Source: Bolinopsis microptera
Lineage: Eukaryota; Ctenophora; Tentaculata; Lobata; Bolinopsidae
Assembly: GCF_026151205.1 (NCBI RefSeq)
Contig: NC_087079.1
Location: 5,599,230-5,663,229, forward strand
Direction of reading: 5' to 3'
DNA length: 64,000 nt
This document shows positions 42,860 to 55,319 of the stretch, in pieces (the first letter of the stretch is position 1; each line of letters opens with the position of its first letter). The notes beneath the pieces are model-generated. The model saw only the letters and a list, made by a program, of their open reading frames with translations, ran no database searches and was not told where the DNA came from. The translations under genes were made by a program, and so were the position numbers.

Positions 42860-45620
42860 TGTTAACTACAGAAACATCTTTTGCTCGTGTTGTGATATTC
42901 CGACCATTGTGCATTAGCTTCCCTTTTTAATATATGTAATCGTAAAAAGTCCTTTGGCTGTGGTGGTATATTAAAATTTATGGGACCATCATTGAATAAT
43001 TTTGTTACGGCCATACTTTCAAATATAAGTCTTTGAATCGAAAATTGTGTTGGTGTGTATTCCATAGAAGGGAGACGATGACAATGAATCACTAGAGTGT
43101 AAATTCGCCATTCTTCTTTTACGCTTGGTGTGGTGTTTATGTGTCACTTGTGGATTAGCTAAACGTTTTAGCTTTTTTGCTCCTTGTTTTGCTCCAGCGG
43201 TAAGTAGTTCTTTACCAGCAGCACTGCGATCGCTTTGCAGTTTTAGTACTGCTTTTATAGCCTGACCAGGGTGCGTACGCTTTCTTTAGTAAGGAACCAG
43301 AAAGCTTCCAACCCCTCTCCCTGCATACCGTAAATATATCGATCCATCCTGTAGATCCCCCTTGCTGTACTAATAAGCTCGGTACGGTTACTTCTTGATA
43401 GCTAGAGTTAAATTCCTCCATTTTAAAGTTTCTTCCTCTCAATTGCCGCTCCTTATATGTGTAGAAGGACGTACACTCAGGAGTTAGAATTGTCTTGAAA
43501 CTGGGATTGAAATGCCAGAATTTACATTAATATCTCTTAGCTTCAATCAGGATTTTTGAGGAAATTCTTTACATTTATCGAAACAAAATATACGCGGAGA
43601 GTGCTTGATGATGATCGAGCCCCTCTCCGCGATGTATCTAACTGAATTTGTTTTTATAGGACTTAGTCAGAAAGCTCTATAGAGAGAGTGTGAGAGTGTG
43701 TACTCTCGATGTAGAGTTTTCGATAATGTTAATGTAAAAAATGCAGGAAGTGTATTCCCCTTCAAACGAAGCATTCTGAAGCTCATGTGTATTATACAAA
43801 TCAGTTTCTATACGAGAAGCTCCCTGGTGAATCTTTTCCGTTCGTTATAATAAGATTATCAAAATGTAAACAGATGAGAGTACATTTTCGCTCTCTGCTT
43901 ATCAAGTCGTTACAGTGATAGGTTATGTATCTCTTTGGTAAGTTTAATCACTAGAGATTTGTTCATTCTATGCAAGGACATATAGCATGAATTGAATGTA
44001 AACCCTGGTGGGATGTAACTGTCTCAATTCAATATCAACATCACCAAAATTTATCATTGCATTGTACTTCGATGGCAGTAAAACATATCCGTTATCTTCA
44101 ACCGTATTGTAACAAGTGCTCAGCCTTGTTGTTATACATTACTTATATTGAACACTTGACCATGAAAAATCGATGTCTGCATCTCAGCTATCTTTTTTTA
44201 TTTTAACAGGGTTAATTCGAGTTACAAATATCGATTGATTGCTTCATAACCCCAACAGCAATGATGTTGTGAATGTGGGTGGTGGCTATCCCATTTTGCT
44301 AAAACAAGTAAAAAAAAACTCCTCTCTTTTATAGTTAAAATGTTATTTCCACAATCTCTAAGATTTCAGAAAATAGGTTGTCATAATGTGTTTTAAAATC
44401 ACCATTACAACAGTCATTGACAAATCATCATATATTAAATTAATCGGGTTTATTTTCTAATCAAATCAGTCCATCTTTGGATCGTCGTACATCTGCTTTT
44501 GAAGTTTAATTAATAACTATTATAGTTAAAATCGGGAAGATGCCTATTTGGGAAGTTCAATAGTTTTGATTTGTTCTGAGATCCCTCTGACGGTAAGAGC
44601 ATGTACACATCTTTACAAGTGAGAGGGTGATACAATTATATCAGAGGACATGTTAGATAATGACTTTAGTATTCCTCGAGTATTGGAGAACGGTGCTTAA
44701 TATTGTAGCTAATGCTCCACCACGCTGTGCAACTAGTTTCCGTTTATACCTGTCCTTTTAAACCACTCGTGTGATCGAATTAGACGTCTATGTTTTTTCA
44801 AGTTTGATGGTGGTTTGTTATCTAAATCCAGGTTTCGTATTTGCCAAAGATTGAATACGATTCCAAGACTTTGAAAGTTCTGGAGGTGAATTTTCCAAGA
44901 TGATTTTACGTTTTTTTATTACTAGTGGTAACTTCTCGAGTATATATCTATGTTTATTTAACATATCTGCTTGCTTTAGAGATAAACGCTTGGCACCATT
45001 CCAAAAATCTGTTGTTACAGTTAGCTCTGTGTAACTTGGTGCGGACTAGTAGAATGAAGCCTCTATCCATGTTTTGACGTTCTTTTAAAGGCGTTAGTGA
45101 CACGCCTCAAATCCATCACCACAAAACATCTGTCTTGCCAATGTGTTAATTTGTCTAAAATGACGCTGACTTTTAAAGAGAACAAAATAGTGCTGTTAGA
45201 ACTCATGGTCAAAAACAAGGGACATTTTGGGAATAGGTTTTGTGTTATGTAGAATGTAGATATTGATTTGTGATGTGAGCCTAAAATGAAACATTCTGCC
45301 ATTTCTTTGTTTCACTGGAATTAAATCATCAACAATAGGCATGCTAGGTTCGAAGTAATCCATTTTATCAATATACAAAGTCCCTTGATAAAATGTTATG
45401 GCACAACCTCTATCTCATTCCACGTCTTCATGAAACTCTGTTCGTTTTGTACATGTAAAAGATTCGTTAGGCCATGGGTGAACTAGGTTTTTGTCGAATA
45501 ATTTACTATGAACTGAGTTTTACCGGCTCTTGTCGGTCCGAATATTATACAATTGTGAGAGGCAAGGAATTTAATAGAGCAATACAAATTACAGAGAAAT
45601 CGAATGAGTTATCCAAGAGT
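42860..45620 (-). pseudogene. Decayed Polinton/Maverick (virus-like DNA transposon)
   Basis: Minus-strand fragments in Polinton-like order, with shifts and stops between them. Near 45540-45515 there is a Walker A motif (GPTRAGKT) after a hydrophobic strand, fitting the genome-packaging ATPase, with further fragments to about 45060. Near 45030-44790 is a basic helical segment (KRLSLKQADMLNKHR). At 43442-43110 are a glycine-poor small-protein piece and a basic AAGKELLTAGAKQG-type piece, like the small Polinton PX/PY proteins. At 43092-42862 is YTPTQFSIQRL...LFNDGPINFNIP, like the N-terminus of a conserved Polinton structural protein. No intact gene remains, and polymerase and integrase were not identified. 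Assignment rests on motif memory. Confidence 0.5.
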
Positions 45621-46638
45621 TCGCCTCGTCTGGATATCCTTGCCACTTAACAAGATACTCGGTTTGACCGCCGTATGCTGCGTTTATTGAGAACTTTTTC
45701 AATTTGATAAATATTCAATTAGATTATCAATCAACTGTATTTCATGGGTGTAAAATGAACCCTTGATTTCTTCCCCTTTATAGTCCTTCAACATGTATGT
45801 GTAGGATAGTCTTTTTGATTTCACTGAATGACGTGATCTAAAGACACCTTCACGCTGTAGTGACTTCCGTTTGTTCATACCCTTTGAAACGTTCTTTTTG
45901 TCTTGGTATTCTCACACTATCACCAATTTAAAATGTTTTTTGGTAAATTTTTTTTTTTTTCACTTTTGGAAACAAAATTTTTCTCACCCGCTTCATTTGC
46001 CGTTGATAACGTTAATAGGAGTGTGTTGTATAGATCTGTGTTTGTATTATGTAACCATCAACCAAATCTCTTGAAGCACATTGTGTGTAGCGCATAGAGT
46101 GCCACACCGCGTGGTACCTTTAGAAGTACAATATCGTTACTTAAAACATCCGTGTTTTTAAAGTTCTATTGAATCGTTCAACTATAGCTCCCTTTTTATC
46201 ACTAAAAACCAACTATAATGTTTTATTTATAATTTTTCTAGAAGATTTAAAAAACTTTTTGTTGTAAATTCCGTTCCTGATCAAATTGCATCTTTTGAGG
46301 TGTAGCTTCTGTCTGCTGATATCGATATAGAGCGAGTTGTACCTCATGTATCGATAGTTTACAACACAGATGTCTCATCTGTGGCCCAGGATTTGTTTAT
46401 TCATCGCTTGAAGCTACAGCCCATGCTTTTTTGCATAAATGTGTCAATAATTGAATTATCATCCATTGTATAAATATATTTTTTTATTAATCATTGTTAT
46501 GTTTGTGCAAACTCGTAAATCAACTAGATCACATTGGTACAAGTAATTGATTCCCTTTGTCATATCCTACGATATAAAGTAGGTTTTTTCTCTGGTTTGT
46601 GTAGTGTTAGCTATGCGATTGTTTTAACACACAATTAT

Positions 46639-46695
<57 letters not shown>

Positions 46696-49600
46696 ATTTA
46701 ATTTTTCTGTAACAGTTTTGGACTAACAGATATCCTCCTTTCGAAGTTCTTGGTTAAAAACGATTTTTCCACTAAAGATCCGGGAAGCTGGGATCCTCAT
46801 ACGGGTTTTCAAATTCATTATGGGTTTTGTGTTTATTTTCTGCCTATAAATACACGATTGGTTATTAGTTTCTAAAAATGAGTTGACAATGCGATAAGTG
46901 CGGTAAGTCTTACCCAACAAACACATCTTATATCAACACAACATTTAGCACATCCTGAGCCAAAACTAATGTGGTTAACCATTCTCATGATGGAGCAAAT
47001 CTTCTAAACGACCTAGAAGCTATAATTTTACCACACAAACCAAAAAAAACGTGAGATGCTCCCTCCTATAAACAAACTCAAGACAACTAGAGAAAAACCT
47101 AGAGTTTAAGAAATTAAACCTAACCCAGATCCTCAAAATATGTCGGGCAGGGTTGACGAGGGTCTAAAGGTTGTTGACAGTTATGGTGATGACGAACGGG
47201 AGATGATGGGTTAAGAGTTGTTGATAGTTATGATGATGATGGCCAGGGAGATATCAACTCAAGATAATTGATAGCTATGATGATGAGGGTCAGTCGATGT
47301 TATTTAACGTAATTGATAGTTTTTGACACTTTTGATTACAAGAAATTGTATGAAAGATTGTTTAGAGTCTAAAAGATTGTAAAGAAAGATTACCAGCAAA
47401 CACTTGATAACATCAAAAGGAAGTACGAAGAAAAAATATCTGATCTTAAAGAAGGTTATAGAAGTAGATTAGTGAATTTGTGATAAAATGAAGATGAATA
47501 TGAGAAAGAATCCAAAAAATGCGGGATGCACATGGTAAAACATCCAAACTTACGAGATGCAACATGATAAGGTATGGAGGACTACGAACAGAGTGTAGAG
47601 AAAGATAAACTCCTCTCAGTCAACTCCAAGCAGTAAAAGATGATGATGAGGATTTGGAGTAATCTCCACAAAGCAATCTTTATACGCACGACGATGGAGG
47701 AAATTTTTCAAATTCGAAATAGTTAAAAATCATCAAATTGATGAGTTGGTTCAAAAAACCACCTTACCATACACTTCAAAATTCTATTTTTGAGTTTGTC
47801 ATTTGGTATTTTACGATTTTGCCAACACAAGCGATCCAAGATAACAGTTGAACAACGTCGTGTTGTTTGAGCAATACAGGTAGCCTCACAATCAAGTGCT
47901 AAAAATATTCTCAAAAAAAAAGAGGTGAAGTAATTAAACCTTTCACAATCATAAGAGACTCCATTAAGTTAGCTAGAGATGCATATAACAGGTATGGGCC
48001 TCTGTGTACGCTATAAAAAAGCATTAAATACTACGTGAAATAAGACATGAAATTGCCAAGTTGGTATTCAAAGTTATGCATCTCTAACCTTTGCGTTTAA
48101 ATTACCTCTCAATCTTAATACCCAACAAGTTATTTCTATTTTGAAGGTGAAAATCAACATGCAATATTTTTCAAGGAACAAATAACACCTAGTTCTATAC
48201 ATGGAGCAGGGAGCAAAACTTTTTCTCACTATTTCTAAAACAGTAAATCAATCAACATTTTATTTTTCTGGAGGGGTTTGAAGTTGATGGTGCACCATGA
48301 ACAAGTTCATTCTGAGGGAAAAGTCTTCAAGTTCGATTACATTAACCTTCTTTTCATGTATATTTTGAATGAACTAGAATCATCTACTTATCAGAGAAGT
48401 TTGTATTACATATGGTTGTAAATTATTGGTATATCATCTTAATTTGTGTTAGTTGCGGGAATTACATATGACTCAAAAAGAAAGAGGAGGCAGCTTAATG
48501 AAAACAGTTTCATAGCTTTACCAATATCAGGATTTTCAGATTACCTCAAACTGATACTATAAAATACCAATGCTGAGTGATTGAATCATTTCCATCGACT
48601 TGTTTTTGTTCTGTTTGTGAAATTAGTAAAGAAAAACAGTTTTTTGGTTTTTGCAGAATGACGTTTTATGATAAAATTGTAGATTGGGTTGTTTTCTTGT
48701 TGAAAACATTATAAGAAATGCGTGTCTTTGACAGCTACAGAATGTTCCGGGAGTAAGATGATATGAAGATATGACATACTTTCACTTGCATCATCAACTA
48801 TCACTTCCTCAGATAAAGTACAGATTTCATTTTGAAAAACTCGTGGTGAAGTTTTGGGTCTTTACAAAACATTATATAAAAACTTTGAATCAAAGCTACC
48901 TTATAGTCGATATCAAGAAGGTATGATTATTTACTGTACTGTGGTAGATCTTTCCTGCTAACATGCTCACCGCAAGCTATTATAACGGTCGCTATGTTAA
49001 TGAATGAATCAATCTGTTATCGCAGAAAGTTTTAAGCTCAACAGCCGATAAAAATCGTAAAAAAGGGTTACTTAATCAGCGGGAGATGGACAAAATCATT
49101 TCATACTATTTTACAACTTAGCATACGTTGCAAATATGAAGTTTTACATTGCTACCTCTGGGTACAGATTACCTAGCGGTTTAATAGTTAAGGAAATCTG
49201 TTGTTTGTTTCCTAACGAAGAGTACTAACCACCTACATTCTAAACTCCAGACGAATGGGGATTTGAGTGATGTTGATAAAGAACAATTCGCTTTGCAATG
49301 AAGAACCTCAATCAGCCTTTCTATCACGACGGAAGATTTCCTACGAGAGCATAGAAACAATCTTTTACGAGATATCAAGAGTATCAAGTATACACTTACA
49401 GTCGTGTTACATTTTAAATTACTTCAAAAATATCTTTACAACATCTATCATGTTAATGTCAAAGTTTAGATATCGGATGCCAAGTGAATTACCAACCCCA
49501 AGTGTTGTAGGGTACAAACACAAGGTACTGCGCTAAGCAAAATCTATTGCTATCAAAACCTTTATGGAATCTTAATTGTTTGAAATTGAAAGTTTTTATT

Positions 49601-49800
49601 AATATGAGTTCGGATAAAAGTATTTACTTTAAAGTTGTAATGTAACTACATTTTAATAATTTTAAGCGATTTTGAGTTTTATTTTTTCACCTAATATTGA
49701 GATCGGATAAATGTATTTTCTTTTAAGTTGTAATGTAACTACATTTAATAATTTTAAGCGATTTCTGAGTTTTATGAGATACGGGGCGCGCGCATCAAAT
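45621..49800. other. Low-information interval with a 53-nt C tract
   Basis: No intact gene. A run of 53 C occupies 46643-46695. Around 47155-47310 a GTTGATAGTTATGATGATGA-like phrase recurs about four times. Around 47380-47480 a short plus-strand frame (DNIKRKYEEKISDLKEGY) looks coiled-coil. At 49267-49536 there is a short plus-strand frame. These may be further Polinton debris, but I cannot show it. Confidence 0.35.
46643..46695. repeat. Homopolymer run of 53 C
   Basis: Uninterrupted C run between ATTTAA and ATTTAA. Expected to be length-variable, capable of i-motif/G-quadruplex folding, and hard to sequence accurately. Confidence 0.97.
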
Positions 49801-51980
49801 AATGCTTCTCGCAGATCGGCGAGATGCACCACTGTGCCTCACCGAGCTGCGAAGGATTGACATCGTGAATCAAAAACCACGCTAAAATATTTGTGAAGTA
49901 CGACCAGGAAGCCAATAATAAAACGGCATGAGCACACACGTACAGTATGAGAAGGGGAAAGTAATACTAATAGTAATAGTAATAGTATCTGTTAAACATT
50001 TTTAAAGGCTAGGGCCAGGTTGTGATCATAGTTGTTTCAAGCAAAGAATTTTAAAACGGTCAATACGCAATATGATTTTGTTAGAAAAATATGATTTCTT
50101 AACAATCTTTATACGTTTGGACAATGATTCCGAATCATCCCCCACCCCTTCACTTAACCATGTTACAGGGTAATAAAACGATAATTCGATTGTTTAAAAA
50201 AGTGTTTAAGTAATAGTCACGTGATATAATAACAATTTATTAATCGTCATCTAGTTAAATCTTAGGAATGCATAACACACCAGCCGTCCAGCCACTTGCT
50301 ACACGTTGTGTACCTGAACCTTTTATCTTATCTTATCGGCGGCGAAAAGGGGTTGCAACGTGTGTCAACCAGCCGCACGGCTCATCTCAAACCCATTTTA
50401 TCAACAACTGTGGATGTGATCATTGCTCTGAGCAAGTCAGATCATGCGAACATGGCCCGAGTAACTTGTTTTATAATTTGTTTGCTCTGAGTGTATCACT
50501 ATCAGCACGATTAACCAGTATAGTGACGCGACGCGTTTAGGAATAGGATTACCGAATCATCAAATATTCGATATTCGATATTCGGTACCGAATATGTTAC
50601 GTCGGTGACCTTAAAAATTAGTGAAAACTGTTATGGGATAATAGTAATACTCATAGAGATAAACCAGAGTTTTGATGCCACTGCCAGTACAAATGAAAAA
50701 AAAAAGCATTTTTCCTAAATAAAATCATGCATGATACAATTACAAACATCCAGATATATATAGATTATAGTCCAACTCCAAGCATTATTCTGTAAGGTAC
50801 AAACAGTTTTACAGATATCATAACGGAGTAAAAATAAGTTCATATATACAGTAAAAGTTTATTTAAAAATTCTAGAAGTAGTCTTAGTTACCTCTCGGAG
50901 ATTATTTCGTCGGTTATATATAATGTAAAAAATTTGATTTTAAATTTTTTTGAAATTCATGTATGTTCAGACTTCAGATAATCGAAAATAGCGAATACCT
51001 TATTTTGAGGCGACAAATACAACACAATGTTAAATAACGACCGACGTTTCGTTATAATTATCTTAGTCCATAAATATTAAATAGGTATAATCTTTAGGAC
51101 AGTCCAAAGTTAAGAGTAAGACACAAAGGACAAATTAACAACAGCGCACATAATAAGGCCACAAACTTAAAAACAACTCAACAAGATGAGAGTTGTCCAG
51201 TACATGCGTCGTCATTAATACCACCATTATTTAAACTAATGTAGCGTAACGTTTAAGACGGTTGATTACAATTACATGATGCTTACTATTTTATCATCTT
51301 TTCATATTATTGTGATCGTATTTATCATATCATGATCGTATTAAGCTAGTTTGATAATAAAATAAGTCACTGATTATGTAATATGGATAATATGGACACC
51401 AAACATACTCTCCAGCAATTTGATCAATCACTAAAATAGGGACTCTTTAAAATACTAAAATAGGGTCTTAACGCCATCATAGACAATGGAGCGGGAGGAA
51501 AATGTTCCCGTTTGTCTATCTGTATTAAACTATGTAATCATGACCGTTTTATCGCAATATTTTTACAATTTCGGCTTTTAATTCTATCATCATGCAGATT
51601 ACAGAGTTGTCTGTAACTGTATAAGTTAATAAATATTTTATGTTACTTTAAACAGTCGCCGTATTTAGTTATTTGTAGGTTTAAAATAACAACGATATTA
51701 AATGTTTTGACCGACGAACGATGATCCCTGAAAGAACAGCAAATGGTTGTTTAGTCACTCGTCCTTACATACCTGCTCATTACATAGTGCAGTATCGTAA
51801 ATTAAAATCTACGTTCATAACTTTCATTTAATACAAGTTCAGCACTTAAACACACGTAACATAATTTCCTACGTAAAAATATCATAAATCGCATGCAGTG
51901 TATAAAAGTTAATAGTAAAATTCGCCATACTGACTTAGTCATAGTGACCTTTTACTATTTCCTATCCGTGACAAACATTC
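49801..51980. other. Non-coding interval
   Basis: No supported gene. Only short features are visible, such as a palindromic AATATTCGATATTCGATATT-type patch near 50565 and microsatellite-like TAATAG near 49965. Confidence 0.45.
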
Positions 51981-52105
51981 AACCAAGATTGGACCAATTT
52001 TGAACTAGAGTAAACCAGTTTCGCACAAGATTAGACCAATTTTGTGCAAGATTACAGCGGTTTTGTTCATGGTCGGACCAATGCTGCACAAGATTAGACC
52101 AATCG
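51981..52105. repeat. Imperfect repeat AAGATTAGACCAAT (~4 copies)
   Basis: AAGATTGGACCAATTTTG, AAGATTAGACCAATTTTG, a diverged GGTCGGACCAATGCTG and AAGATTAGACCAATCG follow at about 35-bp spacing. It lies just beyond the stop codon of the ASPG C-terminal exon, so probably in its 3' UTR. Confidence 0.6.
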
Positions 52106-52198
52106 TGGTTATAAGTTTGTCGCAGCCGTACTCCGTTATATTGCGTATTCGTTAGCTAGGTGAATATCCTAAAGAGTTTCCAGACTGTCAGAAGACTA

Positions 52199-55100
52199 TC
52201 ACGAGAAACCGGTTCTATTAAGGACTGAGATCATATCCTCAGCAGTCAGCCCACCTAAATCCTTCAACTGAAATAAGATTATCGTCAGCAATTCAGAGAA
52301 ATAACTTATTTCTTAATATTATAATAGGTGCTTTGTACAATCATAAACTAGGGTTTGAAACTAGTTTTTGATATTCTTTGGTGCACAAATATCCAATTGT
52401 TGTAAAACATGATAAAACCATACCGTTCGGTCGGCTCCACATTCAAGTAGTTTCTTGTAGCATTCCACCGAATTGAACATCACACTCTGCAGTGAGATTT
52501 ATTACATTACATTTAATATAATTTTGAACAGATATATAGTTGATGCAGAATTATACCCAGTATTCCCGAGTGAATGATGCCCAGTGAAACCCCCTCCAAA
52601 ACAAGCTCACAAGTTATCGACTCAGACGAACACTTTAACTCAACACAATTATTTAAAAAAGGTTAAGAAACAATTAATAAGTTAAATCAATAAACAAGTT
52701 AAATAGATTGGTAAGCTAAATTAATTAACAAGTAACAACATACCATGTGTAAAGGGGTGCATTTTCCGGACCCTATTGCGTTAAGGTTGGCTTTTGCGAG
52801 CACCCACAGATCTAACTGTTCTGGATCATTCTCCATAACGGACCTGGCGGGGAATACATTGGTCAGAGGTCTATAATGCACTTGTCAACGATGAGCGAAA
52901 CAACGTACATAATATACAGTTACACATTTAAAGAAAATAGCTGATATAATACAAAAGTATAGCGATTACTTGAAAATTCCTAGTTTTCTGTCAAACAGCC
53001 AACTGAACTGTAACCGAGATTGCATTTCGACGGTCAATATTACATGTGTGATATGCATTGTATCTTTATAGTTTATCATTAGTTTTGTGTAACAGCACCC
53101 ATCAATTATACACGCGTGAAGCCGAAAAATACTTCTCGCTAGCTAGCTAGCTAGCTCACTCGTTCGTTCGATCGATTCGTTCATTCTGTTATTGACGTTC
53201 ATACCATCAAGTTACTTTAAATATAAATTAATGATTCGGCGTTAGCGCGCTACGTTTAAGAATATATTTCTAGAAAATACGTTCGAATTCTCTAGAAGTT
53301 ACGTTTGCTTGCCAGAAAATAGCTGTGTTTCCAGAAAATAGTGGATTGATAATTACTGTTGATCTAATTACACTTAGTTTGTTTTCTGACGCGCTTTATA
53401 AAGACAAAGCCTTGAAATGAAAAAAAATTAAAGACGGCAAGGCTTCAAATTGACAAATTAAAGACGCCACAATAGGTCTCAAAATAGATCGGACGCGGAT
53501 GTAATAGAACACATTTCACACACTGACCATACTTCTACCAGCAAAGACGGGTTGCGCTGATTTAAAGATGGTGAAGCCTTTAAAATGGTGAAAATTAAAG
53601 GCGCTGAAGCCTTCGCCAAAGTGAACCGTCTTTATATAACGAACTGAGTTGTTGATCTAATTGTTGATTTTGCTCCTTAGATAACAACATCAGTCAACAG
53701 ATCTATTGTATGCCGATTGTTGCATAATGAAAACTCTCAGCTCGACTTGAGATCTGTGGCGATGTTTCAAAGTCATCAGAAGAGCAAATAACTGTACCAC
53801 GAAACTAATATCTTGCTCCAGGCTGCGAATCGATTGTTTAATTATATTGTGTCTTTTGTTCTTTCGTGGAGCATTTTACTAACAAATAGCTATTGATTAT
53901 CGCTTCTATCATTAAGATACTAACAATTTACTACTTACTAAAGTTACAAGTTGCTAACAAGTTACTGCATTACTTACGAGCACATATTACTTATTAGCAT
54001 TACTTACAAGCACAAGGCATCTGCTATCTGTATATCTGAATACTGAAGGTGAGCCCCCGCCTTTAGCATCAACTTTACCACATCTGTACGTCTGAAGAAG
54101 TTAAATAATGTTGATTGTTATGTTATGTAAGGTTATGTAAGGTTATGTAAGGTTATGTAAGGTTATGTAAGGTTATGTAAGGTTATGTAATGTTATGTAA
54201 TGTTAATTGTAATGTTATGTAATGTTAATTGTAATGTTATGTAAGGTTATGTAATGTTTAATGTAAGGTAATGTGTAACCTAGAAAGTATATAAAAGATG
54301 TAAAATGTACGTACTCTTCTTCGTTGGCAGGATTGACAAGCACAGAATTGTACAGAATAATTTTTATTGAGATGAGGGGCGAGGGTGAGCTAATTTAGAA
54401 AAATTCCGCACTTTTTAGCAGAAACCCATACTCTGTAGAAACAGAGACTTAATCGGAAGCTTCTCAAAAAACTGGGGTGAATTGGTCAGTGTATTTTGCC
54501 GTCGTGCGGGTAGGACGTTATGGGGTATATTATAATCACATCTCGAATTTTTTTACATTTTAGAAAAATGTAGAAAAATATAATCACGTTTACGTTTGCA
54601 TGGTCCTGAAAAAGTGAAAAAGCCTTGATCATGGTATGTTGATTGTAACACACGGGTATAAAGTTAGGATATAAATATTAGATCACGCTCATCACGGATA
54701 CATTTTTTAGATCGATAAATTTGGGAACTCGATCAACGGAGCGGTAATCTGTTTCGGTGACCATGAGTTTGATAGTTTAACACGCTTTACCGCTTAATTT
54801 ATTTAACAGAGAAAATTAAATTAAAATTCTGATGCAAATGACAAATCTAACTAGAATTCAGTCCACGAGCAGAGAAGGTGCAATGAATGGGGTTTAAAGA
54901 CATCGTAAATCCTCAAGTAAATTTCTACCTTTCTACACTCGAAAAGAAACCTTAAAAAACGCTCGGCAAAAGATAACGGTTATATTCTAAATATAATTAA
55001 ATACAATTAAATATACGATGATGGAAGATAAACTGTATCGGAAGATTGATATTAACTTATCTGTAACAGCAGCTGTAAAGCGTAAGTTAAAGTACAAACT

Positions 55101-55315
55101 TGTTTTTGTAAGTTAAAGTACAAACTTGTTTTTGTAAGTTAAAGTACAAACTTGTTTTTGATAGCGTCCACCAGGGGAGTATTACCAGCTCTGTCCTTAC
55201 AATGAACTATAGCTCCGTTCTTGAGGAGGAACTCTGCAGCCTCACAGTGCCCCTCGCAGGCAGCCAGGTGCAGTGGGGTCCTGCCATCGTAGTCTGCCTT
55301 GTTTACTGACACGCA
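52199..55315 (-). CDS. ASPG: ASPG-like gene, ankyrin-repeat C-terminal exons (five exons)
   Basis: Minus-strand exons whose phases join without correction. 55315-55152: KADYDGRTPLHLAACEGH, FLLKNGAIVHCKDRAGNTPL. 54091-54008: RTDVVKLMLKAGAHL, IQIADALC. 52843-52744: SVMENDPEQLDLWVLAKANL, CTPLHM. 52486-52424: NSVECYKKLLECGADRT. 52267-52199: LKDLGGLTAEDMISVLN, then the TGA stop. Acceptors are TTACCTGCAG, ACTTCTTCAG, CCCCGCCAG, CTCACTGCAG and TTATTTCAG. Donors are GTTTGT, GTAAGT, GTATGT and GTATGG. These are ankyrin repeats in the order and spacing of the ASPG C-terminus, about 159 residues. Exons upstream of 55315 were not securely found. The strand is opposite to the catalytic half at 20.9-33.5 kb. 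Confidence 0.85.
53136..53175. repeat. GCTA and CGTT tetranucleotide microsatellites
   Basis: A short (GCTA)n run is followed by CGTTCGTTCGATCGATTCGTTC, inside an intron of the ASPG C-terminal half. Confidence 0.8.
54118..54255. repeat. 10-bp repeat (GGTTATGTAA)
   Basis: About six exact GGTTATGTAA decamers are followed by diverged TGTTATGTAA and TGTTAATTGTAA units, in the intron just upstream (gene sense) of exon 54091-54008. Confidence 0.9.
55082..55159. repeat. Three exact 26-bp units spanning the exon 55315-55152 splice donor
   Basis: 55082-55107, 55108-55133 and 55134-55159 are identical. In gene sense each unit contains AAAAACAA|GTTTGT, the donor used at 55152/55151, so the 5' splice site is present three times in a row at 26-nt spacing. 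Confidence 0.95.
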
Positions 55316-55319
55316 CTGC

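Noticed and set aside
47723-47914. Polinton DNA polymerase exonuclease motif (LDCEAT)
   Set aside because: A single short word without other polymerase motifs in order is not enough.
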